DNA of 14,193 nt from JANWYQ01 sp034432445 (lineage in GTDB: Bacteria; Chloroflexota; Anaerolineae; JAAEKA01): the NCBI GenBank assembly GCA_034432445.1, contig DAOUBX010000230.1:1-14193 (forward strand), written 5' to 3'. Shown here piece after piece: positions 1-6,288 of the stretch; position 1 is the stretch's first letter; each line of letters begins with the position of its first letter. A program made the translations under genes and the position numbers. The notes beneath the pieces were generated by a model. It did no database searches. It had not been told where the DNA came from and saw nothing but the letters and a program-made list of their open reading frames with translations.

Positions 1-142
1 TCTTGCACGTTCGACGCAGACGCATCGTAAGACGATTTTCCAAATCGTCTTGCACGTTCGACGCAGACGCATCGTAAGACGATCTTCCAAAATCGTCTTG
101 CACGTTCGACGCAGACGCATCGTAAGACGATTTTCCAAATCG
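1..142. repeat. Tandem 47-48 bp hairpin repeat, three copies
   Basis: Three head-to-tail copies lie at 1-47, 48-95 and 96-142. Copy 2 is one base longer and carries small substitutions; copy 3 runs into unrelated sequence at 143. Each junction holds an inverted repeat: at the first, 27-38 pairs with 42-53 (12 bp with one G-T wobble, loop TCC). The window begins at a copy boundary, so the array may continue to the left. There are no unique spacers, so it is not a CRISPR. The reading frame crossing it has low-complexity Arg/Val content and is not a gene. Function is unknown; it resembles dispersed palindromic intergenic repeats. Confidence 0.85.
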
Positions 143-165
143 TCCTCTGTGCATGGTGCGCGGCC

Positions 166-187
166 GAACGATTTTGGAAAATCGTTC
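166..187. repeat. Perfect 10-bp hairpin upstream of the first hydrolase
   Basis: Positions 166-175 and 178-187 are perfect reverse complements around a GG loop. The core ACGATTTT/AAAATCGT is the same motif as the hairpins of the tandem repeat at 1-142, so this is probably a diverged solo copy. It ends 17 bases before the ATG at 205. It could form in the 5' leader of the mRNA. No T-run follows, so it is not an intrinsic terminator. Confidence 0.6.
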
Positions 188-204
188 TACGGGCTGAGCG
201 AGCA

Positions 205-1095
205 ATGTCGACAAAACCAGCCATCACCCCCGACCGCAGCGGCTACCTGCCGATCAACGACGGCGCGCGCCGCATCTACTGGGAATACTTTGGCCAGGGC
301 GATCGCGAAGTCGTGGTGATGCTCAACGGCGTGGCCATGTCTACCCGCGGCTGGTACCGCAACCTGCCTGAGCTGCAGCCGGATTACGATGTGCTGCTCT
401 ACGACTACCTGGGCCAGGGCCGCTCGTCGCAGGAGGACGAGCCCTATGGCATCGACGCCTTCGCCGAGTACCTGGTGCGCATCATGGACACGCTGAGCAT
501 CGAGCGCATCCACCCGGTGGGCGTCTCTTACGGCGGCTTCATTGCCGCCGAGCTGGGCCGGCTGTTCCAGGACCGGCTGCACACGCTGACCTTGTCGGGC
601 ATCCTGTTGACGCGCGAGACCCAGTTCCAGATGTACCAGGACCTGTCGTTGCTGTTTTACCGCTCGCCCGACCCGGCCTTCGAGATCTACACCCACTACA
701 TGTACGAGAAGATCTTCGGCGAGGCGTTTGTGCGGCGCATCTACGGCGACAAGCTGGAGCGCATGCGCCAGGGCTTTTTCGCCGACTACCACGGCAAGGA
801 GTATTGCCTGATCCGCCTGACCGAGGCGCAGAACCCGTTTTTCGCCCGCATCGACGCCGACCCCGACCTGTACCGCGGCATCCGCACGCCGACGCTGCTG
901 CTGACCGGCGAGCAGGACCGGGCCATCCCGCCCTGGCAGCAGGCCAAGCTACTGGACATCCTGCCCAACGCCCACCAGCTCATCCTCCCCGGCAGCGGCC
1001 ACATGACCTACATGGAGCGGCCGGACATCTTTTGGCCGGCGGTGCGGCGGTTGTTTGAGGAGAAGTCGGTGAAGTGGGTAAACGGTAAACAGTGA
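205..1095 (+). CDS. Alpha/beta-fold hydrolase
   Basis: A 296-residue alpha/beta hydrolase of the soluble MhpC-like type. The nucleophile elbow is GVSYG with Ser108, the acid is probably Asp238 in GEQD, and the catalytic His is His266 in GSGHM. The LNG segment at residues 40-42 should form the oxyanion hole. No signal peptide is seen, so the enzyme is probably cytoplasmic. It likely cleaves an ester, lactone or C-C bond; the substrate is unknown. The last residues (WVNGKQ) and the TGA are encoded by the first units of the following GGTAAAC array, so the natural C-terminus has been extended or replaced by repeat DNA. The ATG at 205 has no clear Shine-Dalgarno, and the frame stays open upstream, so the start is less sure than the rest. 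It leads a group with an acyl-CoA synthetase and another hydrolase. Confidence 0.88.
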   Translation: MSTKPAITPDRSGYLPINDGARRIYWEYFGQGDREVVVMLNGVAMSTRGWYRNLPELQPDYDVLLYDYLGQGRSSQEDEPYGIDAFAEYLVRIMDTLSIERIHPVGVSYGGFIAAELGRLFQDRLHTLTLSGILLTRETQFQMYQDLSLLFYRSPDPAFEIYTHYMYEKIFGEAFVRRIYGDKLERMRQGFFADYHGKEYCLIRLTEAQNPFFARIDADPDLYRGIRTPTLLLTGEQDRAIPPWQQAKLLDILPNAHQLILPGSGHMTYMERPDIFWPAVRRLFEEKSVKWVNGKQ

Positions 1096-1177
1096 ACGGT
1101 AAACAGTGACCCGACGACCATTCACGGTTCACCGATCACCGTTTACCGCTTACCGTTCACCGGTCACCGATCACCGA
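1076..1177. repeat. Inverted heptamer array 1 (GGTAAAC / GTTTACC type)
   Basis: The left arm at 1076-1110 is made of 7-base units such as GGTAAAC and AGTGAAC. The right arm at about 1117-1177 has units TTCACCG, ATCACCG and TTTACCG. The arms are roughly complementary, so the transcript can fold into an imperfect hairpin. The hydrolase stop codon (1093-1095) lies in the left arm, and the AGGAG before the next gene (1180-1184) follows the right arm directly. Confidence 0.85.
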
Positions 1178-1179
1178 AC

Positions 1180-1184
1180 AGGAG
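1180..1184 (+). promoter_or_regulatory. Ribosome binding site of the acyl-CoA synthetase
   Basis: AGGAG lies six bases before the ATG at 1191. It fixes that start and follows immediately after repeat array 1. Confidence 0.7.
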
Positions 1185-1190
1185 CCAACC

Positions 1191-2723
1191 ATGTACATTG
1201 GCGACTATCTTGGACGACGACAGATCTACAGCCCCGACAAGCTGGCCATCATCGACGCGGGCAAGACGCCGGCGCTGGAGCTGACCTACCGGCAGATGAA
1301 CGAGCGCGCCAACCGCCTGGCCCACTGGTTGCGCGACGTAGCCGGCGTGCAGAAGGGCGACCGGGTGGCAATCCTGGCGCGCGACGGCGTGGAGCACCTG
1401 GACCTGTTCTACGCCTGCGCCAAGCTGGGCGCGATCCACACCCCCTTCAACTGGCGCCTGCACTGGCGCGAGCTGCTCGGCCTCATCGAGCTAACCACGC
1501 CCAAGGCCCTGCTCTTCTCCGACGACTTCAAGCCCGCCGTCGAGCAAATCCAATCAACCATTACCCATTCCCCATTAACCATTAACCATTTCCTCCATCT
1601 CGACGGCCTCGGCCTCCCCTTCAGCCACGACTACCAATCCACCCTAGACCACTCTACCAATTTACCAGTCACCTGCGACTCCTTGGAAGCCGAAGACATC
1701 GCCTGCCTCCTCTTCACCGGCGGCACCACCGGCCTGCCCAAGGCCGCCATGATCAGCCACCGCATGATCTGCTGGAACGTGCTGAACACGGTGATCCACG
1801 ACCTGCAGCACGACGACGTGTACGTCAACGTCTTCCCGCTCTTCCACGCCGGCGGGCTGTTCACCTACCTGTCGTCGCAGGTGATCTTCGGCAACACCAC
1901 GGTGCTGACCCGCCAGTTCGACCCGGCCCAGGTGCTCGATTTGATCCAGCGCTACCGGGCGACGGTCTTCGCGGCCGTGCCCACCATGTACCAGATGCTG
2001 ACCACCGCGCCCAACTGGGAGGCGGCCGACCTGAGCAGCCTGCGCTTCTGCACCAGCGGCGGCGCGCCGTTGCCCGTGCCGCTGGTGGAGAAGTACACGC
2101 GGGAGAAGGGTATCCGCTTCAAGCAAGGCTTCGGCATGACCGAGTTCGGGCCAGGCTTGTTCGCCTTGCCGCCGGAGGACGCCATCCGCAAGGCCGGCAG
2201 CATCGGCCGGCCCAACTTCTTCGTCGACGTGCGCGTGGTGGACGACGATAACCGGCCGCTGGGGCCCAATCAGCCAGGCGAGCTGGTGCTGAAAGGCCCC
2301 AGCCGCTCGTCGGGCTACTGGAACAACCCCGAGGCTTACGCGGCCGTGCTGGATGCCGACGGCTGGTTCCACACCGGCGACATTGTGCGCTACGACGAGG
2401 AGTGGTATTTCTACGTCGTCGACCGCAAGAAGGACATGTTCATCAGCGGCGGCGAGAACGTCTACCCGGCCGAGATCGAGGCCGTGCTCTACCGCCATCC
2501 GGCCGTGCACATGTGCGCCGTCGTGGGCGTGCCCGATCTGCGATGGGGCGAGGTGGGCAAAGCCGTGGTGGTGCTCAAGCCGGGCATGACCGCCACCGCC
2601 GACGAGCTGCTGGCTCACATGGCCGCTCACCTGGCCCGCTACAAGGTGCCGAAGACCGTCGAGTTTCGCAGCGAGCTGCCGCTCTCGGGCATGGGCAAGA
2701 TTTTGCGACGCGAGCTGCGGTGA
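1191..2723 (+). CDS. Acyl-CoA synthetase (AMP-dependent synthetase/ligase, ANL superfamily)
   Basis: A 510-residue adenylate-forming enzyme that should activate a carboxylic acid to acyl-AMP and then acyl-CoA in the cytoplasm. All ANL core motifs are present: the P-loop FTGGTTGLPK at 175-184, GFGMTEFG at 313-320, HTGD at 394-397, the hinge region DRKKDMFISGGENVYP at 411-426, and the C-terminal catalytic Lys503 in SGMGK. The length is normal for fatty-acid or aromatic-acid CoA ligases; the substrate cannot be told. It is odd in that two stretches before the P-loop (residues about 122-134 and 147-161) are encoded by short tandem repeats like those between the genes. They fall in a variable linker, so activity is probably kept. 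The TGA stop lies within the next repeat arm. Confidence 0.93.
   Translation: MYIGDYLGRRQIYSPDKLAIIDAGKTPALELTYRQMNERANRLAHWLRDVAGVQKGDRVAILARDGVEHLDLFYACAKLGAIHTPFNWRLHWRELLGLIELTTPKALLFSDDFKPAVEQIQSTITHSPLTINHFLHLDGLGLPFSHDYQSTLDHSTNLPVTCDSLEAEDIACLLFTGGTTGLPKAAMISHRMICWNVLNTVIHDLQHDDVYVNVFPLFHAGGLFTYLSSQVIFGNTTVLTRQFDPAQVLDLIQRYRATVFAAVPTMYQMLTTAPNWEAADLSSLRFCTSGGAPLPVPLVEKYTREKGIRFKQGFGMTEFGPGLFALPPEDAIRKAGSIGRPNFFVDVRVVDDDNRPLGPNQPGELVLKGPSRSSGYWNNPEAYAAVLDADGWFHTGDIVRYDEEWYFYVVDRKKDMFISGGENVYPAEIEAVLYRHPAVHMCAVVGVPDLRWGEVGKAVVVLKPGMTATADELLAHMAAHLARYKVPKTVEFRSELPLSGMGKILRRELR
1555..1597. repeat. Intragenic heptamer array (CCATTAA type)
   Basis: Five 7-base units run from 1558 to 1592 (CCATTAC, CCATTCC, CCATTAA twice, CCATTTC), with a partial unit in front. 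They lie in the synthetase reading frame at residues about 122-134. The polarity matches the right (C-rich) arms of the intergenic arrays. No matching GG-rich arm is present in the gene. Confidence 0.75.
1631..1673. repeat. Second intragenic array (TACCAAT type, 7-8 base units)
   Basis: Units related to TACCAATC, ACCCTAG, ACCACTC and TACCAGTC are repeated with a 7-8 base period. They encode residues about 147-161 of the synthetase. The unit type resembles the octamer array between the binding protein and livG (6165-6288), not the neighbouring array at 1555. Confidence 0.65.
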
Positions 2724-2775
2724 TCGGTAATCGGTAATCGGTGATCGGACAACTGATTACCGATTACCGATCACC
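2719..2775. repeat. Inverted heptamer array 2 with perfect 21-bp stem
   Basis: Positions 2719-2739 and 2755-2775 are exact reverse complements, with a 15-base loop. The units are GGTGATC and GGTAATC, facing GATTACC and GATCACC. The TGA stop of the synthetase (2721-2723) is inside the stem, and AAAGGAGG of the next gene starts nine bases after it. There is no T-run, so it is not a classical terminator. Confidence 0.92.
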
Positions 2776-2781
2776 CAGACC

Positions 2782-2817
2782 AAAGGAGGCAATGATGAGC
2801 AGCTTGCCGTATGCAAG
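2782..2817 (+). other. Strong RBS and ATG start put out of frame by one missing base
   Basis: AAAGGAGG at 2782-2789 precedes ATGATG at 2792-2797. From there the frame reads MMSSLPYA, but it is one base out of register with the four-helix-bundle frame, which continues upstream of 2857 as KSFRDLFAYQQARALAKD. Adding one A within the GCAAGAG at 2813-2819 joins them as PYAKSFRDLFAYQ, a normal N-terminus for the family. Either the gene carries a real deletion, or the assembly has an error, or ribosomes slip here. No canonical slippery heptamer is visible. Confidence 0.72.
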
Positions 2818-2856
2818 AGTTTTCGTGATCTGTTTGCGTATCAGCAGGCCAGGGCT

Positions 2857-3249
2857 TTGGCGAAGGATATCTTTGAGCTGTCGAAGCGGTTCCCACGCGA
2901 GGAGACGTACTCGCTAACCGACCAAATTCGGCGTTCGTCTCGGTCGGTCGGCGCCCAGATTGCTGAGGCGTGGGCAAAGCGACGTTATGAGCGTAGCTTC
3001 GTCAGCAAGTTGACCGACGCCGATGGCGAGCAGCAGGAGACTCAGCACTGGCTGGAGACCGCCGCTGACTGTGGCTATCTGAACCAAGAAGAGCTACATG
3101 ATTTGCTAGCCCGTTGTGAACGAATCGGCAAGCTGCTCGGCGGTATGATCGAAAAAGCCGACCTGTTCTGCGGCGAGCTTAAGCCAACCCTGCGTGAACC
3201 TGCTGTCGAGTATTTTGTCGAAGGCGACTGGACGGAGGATGGTGATTAG
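2857..3249 (+). CDS. Four-helix bundle protein, S23/IVP family (5' frameshift)
   Basis: This frame encodes 130 residues from the only in-frame start-like codon (TTG at 2857). The natural gene probably began at the ATG at 2792 and would be 152 residues after correcting a one-base deletion near 2815. Sequence such as YSLTDQIRRSSRSVGAQIAEAW, KRRYERSFVSKLTDADGEQ and ETQHWLE is typical of the 23S rRNA intervening-sequence protein family, small helical bundles related in fold to the Avd protein of diversity-generating retroelements. No reverse transcriptase is present here. Molecular function is unknown; a role in binding structured nucleic acid is inference. Its codon use is less GC-rich than its neighbours, which suggests separate acquisition. 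Repeat arrays 2 and 3 lie immediately on either side. Confidence 0.82.
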   Translation: MAKDIFELSKRFPREETYSLTDQIRRSSRSVGAQIAEAWAKRRYERSFVSKLTDADGEQQETQHWLETAADCGYLNQEELHDLLARCERIGKLLGGMIEKADLFCGELKPTLREPAVEYFVEGDWTEDGD

Positions 3250-3395
3250 TAATCAGTAATCGGTGATCAGTTATCAGTTTATCATCCACCGGTCACCGAT
3301 CACCGATCACCGATCACCGGTCACCGGTCACCGATCACCGATCACCGGTCACCGATCACCGATCACCGGTCACCGATTACCGGTCACCGATCACC
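3241..3395. repeat. Inverted heptamer array 3, the longest (CACCGRT units)
   Basis: A degenerate left arm at 3241-3283 (GGTGATTAGTAATCAG type) contains the TAG stop of the four-helix-bundle gene. The right arm has 15 uninterrupted 7-base units from 3287 to 3391, then CACC. Fourteen are CACCGAT or CACCGGT and one is TACCGGT. The sixth base alternates A/G in the order G A A A G G A A G A A G A G A. AAGGAG follows directly at 3396. Confidence 0.95.
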
Positions 3396-3401
3396 AAGGA
3401 G
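3396..3401 (+). promoter_or_regulatory. Ribosome binding site of the second hydrolase
   Basis: AAGGAG begins the base after the last repeat unit and lies six bases before the ATG at 3408. This strongly supports that start. Confidence 0.8.
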
Positions 3402-3407
3402 TAACCG

Positions 3408-4463
3408 ATGAGTACCATCCCAACACTTCCAGGCATTACCTCAAAGATGATCCAAACCCCACGTCTAACCGTCCATGCCCTGACCAGCGGACCCGACGAC
3501 GGCATCCCCGTGCTGTTCATTCACGGCAACGGCGCGTCGGCCACCTTCTGGGAGGAGACCATGCTGGCCCTGCCGGCCGGCTTCCGCGCCATCGCGCCGG
3601 ACCTGCGCGGCTACGGCGACACCGAGCCGATGCCGGTGGACGCCACCCTCGGCTTGGGCGACATGGTCGACGACGTGCTGGACATGGCCGACGCCCTGGG
3701 CCTGGCCGCGTATCACGTGGTCGGCCACAGCATGGGCGGCGGCGTGGCCATGAAGCTGGCCACCGCCCGGCCGGCGGCCGTGCTGTCGCTGACCTTGGTG
3801 GACACGGTCTCGCCCTACGGCTACAGCGGCAGCAAGGACGTGGACGGCACACCCTGCTACGACGACGGCGCGCCGGCCGGCGCGGGCAGCGTCAACCCGG
3901 AGTTCGTGCGGCTGATGGGTGAGAAGGACCGCAGCGCGGACAACCCGGTCTCCCCGCGCAACGTGCTGCGCCAGTTCTACGTCAAGCCGCCTTTCACGCA
4001 CCCGCGCGAGGAAGAGCTGCTGAGCAGTATGCTCTCACTGCGCATCGGCGAGGACTGGTACCCCGGCGACGCCGCGCCCTCGCCGCATTGGCCGGGAGTC
4101 TGCCCGGGCACGCGCGGCATTGTCAACGCCTTCAGCCGCAAGTACTTCGATGCCAGCGGCATGGTGGACATCCAGCCCAAGCCGCCGGTGCTGTGGATCC
4201 GGGGGGCTGACGATAACATCGTGGCCAACAACGCCTTCTGGGACATCGCCGCGCTGGGAGCAATGGGCTACGTGCCCGGCTGGCCCGGCGCGGAGGAGTG
4301 CCCGCCCCAGCCGATGATCGACCAGACTCGCGCTGTGCTGGAACGCTACGCAGCCAACGGCGGCAGCTACCGCGAGGAGGTCATCGCCGACGCCGGCCAC
4401 AGCCCGTTCCTGGAGAAGCCGGAGGAGTTCAATCGGCTGTTCCACGCGTTTATCGGAGGGTGA
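3408..4463 (+). CDS. Alpha/beta-fold hydrolase, larger form
   Basis: A 351-residue alpha/beta hydrolase distinct from the one at 205. HGNGA at 39-43 forms the oxyanion region, GHSMGG at 106-111 holds the nucleophile Ser108, GADD at 266-269 offers the acid, and His331 in AGHSPF is the catalytic base. Between strands there is a long lid region (about 135-255) containing CPGTRG, longer than in the minimal fold. No signal peptide is seen. It likely acts on a small ester or amide in the cytoplasm. It sits between the CoA synthetase and the importer, so it may process an imported compound, but this is context only. Its TGA lies in the first GGTGATC unit of array 4. Confidence 0.9.
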   Translation: MSTIPTLPGITSKMIQTPRLTVHALTSGPDDGIPVLFIHGNGASATFWEETMLALPAGFRAIAPDLRGYGDTEPMPVDATLGLGDMVDDVLDMADALGLAAYHVVGHSMGGGVAMKLATARPAAVLSLTLVDTVSPYGYSGSKDVDGTPCYDDGAPAGAGSVNPEFVRLMGEKDRSADNPVSPRNVLRQFYVKPPFTHPREEELLSSMLSLRIGEDWYPGDAAPSPHWPGVCPGTRGIVNAFSRKYFDASGMVDIQPKPPVLWIRGADDNIVANNAFWDIAALGAMGYVPGWPGAEECPPQPMIDQTRAVLERYAANGGSYREEVIADAGHSPFLEKPEEFNRLFHAFIGG

Positions 4464-4558
4464 TCGGTGACCGGTGATCGGTGACCGGTGATCGGTGATC
4501 GGTGGTAGGTCGCCCCTAACCGATTACCGATTACCGATCACCGTTTACCGATAACCGG
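4459..4558. repeat. Inverted heptamer array 4 (GGTGAYC / TTACCGA)
   Basis: The left arm at 4459-4507 has seven units: GGTGATC and GGTGACC mixed, then GGTGGTA. The right arm at 4517-4558 has six units: TAACCGA, TTACCGA, TCACCGT and relatives. The loop is short (about 9 bases). The hydrolase stop codon is in unit one. AAGGAGGT follows at 4563-4570. Confidence 0.92.
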
Positions 4559-4562
4559 CATC

Positions 4563-4570
4563 AAGGAGGT
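4563..4570 (+). promoter_or_regulatory. Orphan Shine-Dalgarno AAGGAGGT with no start codon at normal distance
   Basis: A perfect anti-16S match follows array 4 as at other junctions, but no ATG, GTG or TTG lies 5-12 bases later. The next ATG (4601) is 30 bases away. It may be a relic of a lost gene, or a ribosome loading site for the leader. Confidence 0.5.
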
Positions 4571-4600
4571 GTCTAGCGCAAATTCGACCGAAACAGTACA

Positions 4601-4684
4601 ATGACGTCACGCCCATCGCTTGAGTTCACAACCGCAGCAGATAGCTGCTCTCATTCAGTTCTCACGGAGGAGAATCGACCATGA
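4601..4684 (+). CDS. Possible 27-codon leader ORF overlapping the binding-protein start
   Basis: ATG at 4601 opens a 27-residue frame (MTSRPSLEFTTAADSCS...) whose TGA at 4682-4684 overlaps the ATG of the next gene as ATGA, the usual layout of translational coupling. It has no Shine-Dalgarno at a normal distance and no recognisable family. It may be chance; I list it because ATGA coupling and the orphan AAGGAGGT upstream fit together. Confidence 0.2.
   Translation: MTSRPSLEFTTAADSCSHSVLTEENRP
4666..4673 (+). promoter_or_regulatory. Ribosome binding site of the substrate-binding protein
   Basis: GGAGGAGA lies seven bases before the ATG at 4681, which also begins a proper lipoprotein signal peptide, so this start is firm. 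Confidence 0.8.
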
Positions 4685-6156
4685 AACGCAGTTCCCTGTT
4701 CTTGGTGTTGGCGATGCTGGTGATCGCCAGTCTGGTGCTGGCGGCTTGCCCGTCCAGCACGCCCGCCCCCACGGTTGCGCCGGCCGAGCAACCCACGATG
4801 CCACCGGAGCCGACCGCCACTCCCGTACCGCCGACGGCCACGCCGGTGCCGCCCACGCCTACGCCGGAGCCGGCGCCTACCGAGGCGCCAACCGCCGCTC
4901 CCACCGAGGAGCCAATGGAAGAGGGCAAGGCCGGCGAGCCGGTCGTCCTCGCCTGCGATCAGCCGATCAAGATCGGCTTGATTACCGACCTGACGGGTGG
5001 GTTGGCGCTGTATGGTGTGATGACCAACCGCTCGTTCCAGCTCGGCATGGAGTACGCCAGCGGCGCGGCCGGCACAGCCATCGACGCCACCACTACGTCG
5101 TACAAGTTCGGCGACTGCGAGGTGCAGGTGCTGCTGCGCGACGACAAGGGCAGCGCCGAGCAAACCGCCACCCTGGCCCGCGAGCTGATCGAGCGCGACA
5201 AGGTCAACCTGCTGGTGGGCACGGTGAGCTCCGGCAGCACGGCCACGCTGCAGGAGATCGCCAAGGAGAGCAAGGTGCCGTTGATCGTGGCCCCGGCCGC
5301 GGCCAACGACATCACCGGCGTCAACTTCAACGAGTACACCTTCCGCGTCAGCCGCAACAACTACCAGGACTTCATCAACCTGTGCCAGTATCTGACGACG
5401 CAGTACAAGAAGTTCATCCAGATCGCGCCGGACTACAGCTTTGGCTACGGCGGCGCGGCCGCGGCCCGCGATGCCTGCACCAAGTTCGGCGGCGAGTTCG
5501 TGGCCGACGACATCTTCGCGCCGCTGGACACCTCCGACTTCACGCCCTACATGGAACAGATTGCCGAGAGCGGGGCCGAGGCCTGGATCGTCACCTGGGC
5601 CGGCGGCGGCTTCATCCCCATGTTCCAGGCTGCCAAGGAGTTCGGCGTGCTGGATGACCTGGGTATGGGCGCGTCGTTCTTCGACAACCGCACCATGGCC
5701 GCCATCTTTGGCCCTGTGGCCGACAAGATGCAAGGCCAGGCCAGCGGCATCCTCTACCACTACACCGCGCCCAACAACCCCATCAACGATTGGTTGGTGG
5801 AGCAGGTCAAGGCGCGCTACGGCGAGCCGCCGGACCTGTTCGACGCCGACGGCATGAACGCAGCCTTGCTGGCCGTCAAGGCGCTGGAGAAGGCCGGCAG
5901 CACCGACCCCGCGGCGCTGATCGAGGCCATGGAGGGCATCGAGTTCGACGGGCCCAAGGGCACGATCTACATCCGCCCCGAGGATCACGTAGCCATCCAG
6001 GACATGTACATCCTCAAGCTGATGGACCTGGCCGCGCCTGACTTCGCCATGTTCGAGTACGTCACCACCACCCGGCCCGAGCCGCCCTGCTTGCTGCCCG
6101 AGGCGCTGCAAGACCGCTGCGGCGATCTGCCCATCGGCAGCTTGAGCGGACAGTAG
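4681..6156 (+). CDS. ABC transporter substrate-binding lipoprotein (branched-chain amino acid/HAAT family)
   Basis: A 491-residue extracytoplasmic solute-binding protein. Residues 1-23 form a lipoprotein signal peptide with lipobox LAAC and modified Cys23. Residues 24-80 form a low-complexity Pro/Thr/Glu linker (PTATPVPPT repeats), typical of Chloroflexota surface lipoproteins, that should hold the domain off the membrane. The binding domain begins near IKIGLITDLTG at 96-106 and shows family I periplasmic-binding-protein features: VNLLVGTVSSGSTATLQEIA at 175-194, PLIVAPAA at 200-207 and the DYSFGYG region at 251-257. It should deliver ligand to the LivHM-type permeases downstream. Such proteins bind branched amino acids, amides, urea or aromatic acids; the ligand is not evident. 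Cys92, Cys147, Cys235 and Cys266 are present, as are a pair at 470 and 480. Confidence 0.93.
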   Translation: MKRSSLFLVLAMLVIASLVLAACPSSTPAPTVAPAEQPTMPPEPTATPVPPTATPVPPTPTPEPAPTEAPTAAPTEEPMEEGKAGEPVVLACDQPIKIGLITDLTGGLALYGVMTNRSFQLGMEYASGAAGTAIDATTTSYKFGDCEVQVLLRDDKGSAEQTATLARELIERDKVNLLVGTVSSGSTATLQEIAKESKVPLIVAPAAANDITGVNFNEYTFRVSRNNYQDFINLCQYLTTQYKKFIQIAPDYSFGYGGAAAARDACTKFGGEFVADDIFAPLDTSDFTPYMEQIAESGAEAWIVTWAGGGFIPMFQAAKEFGVLDDLGMGASFFDNRTMAAIFGPVADKMQGQASGILYHYTAPNNPINDWLVEQVKARYGEPPDLFDADGMNAALLAVKALEKAGSTDPAALIEAMEGIEFDGPKGTIYIRPEDHVAIQDMYILKLMDLAAPDFAMFEYVTTTRPEPPCLLPEALQDRCGDLPIGSLSGQ

Positions 6157-6164
6157 CGCGAGGG

Positions 6165-6288
6165 ATTGGTAGACTGGTAGGTGGTAAATTGGGAAATTGG
6201 TAGATTGGTGGCCTGTCGGGCCACCAATCTACCGACCACCTGACCAGCCTACCAATCTACCAGTCCACCAAGCTACCAATCACCATCC
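6165..6288. repeat. Inverted octamer array 5 with perfect 15-bp hairpin
   Basis: Here the unit is about eight bases: ATTGGTAG/AAATTGGG-type on the left, CTACCAAT/CCACCAAT-type on the right. At the centre, 6199-6213 and 6219-6233 pair perfectly with a 5-base loop. It separates the binding-protein gene from the membrane-component genes. The right arm runs nearly to the livG ATG with no Shine-Dalgarno after it (ATCCTCCC instead). Confidence 0.9.

Noticed and set aside
1106..1585. Plus frame beginning with RPFTVHRSPFTAYRSP
   Set aside because: The first part translates repeat array 1 and the rest is the synthetase gene out of frame.
2719..2775. Intrinsic transcription terminator
   Set aside because: The stem is strong, but no T-run follows here or at the other arrays, and genes of the same operon continue directly downstream.
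3287..3395. CRISPR array
   Set aside because: Units are seven bases with no spacers and no cas genes. The 47-48 bp repeats at 1-142 also lack spacers.
3263..3922. Plus frame with HRSPITDHRSPVTGHRS repeats
   Set aside because: It is the translation of heptamer array 3 followed by an off-frame reading of the hydrolase gene; no ribosome site.
4597..4602. TACAAT as a -10 promoter box before the binding protein
   Set aside because: No acceptable -35 hexamer lies at 16-18 bases, so an isolated match is not enough.
4651..6111. Long minus-strand frame of 486 codons opposite the binding protein
   Set aside because: It is a shadow of a GC-rich gene: rich in Gly, Arg, Val and His, with no motifs, while the plus strand has a complete lipoprotein with signal peptide and Shine-Dalgarno.
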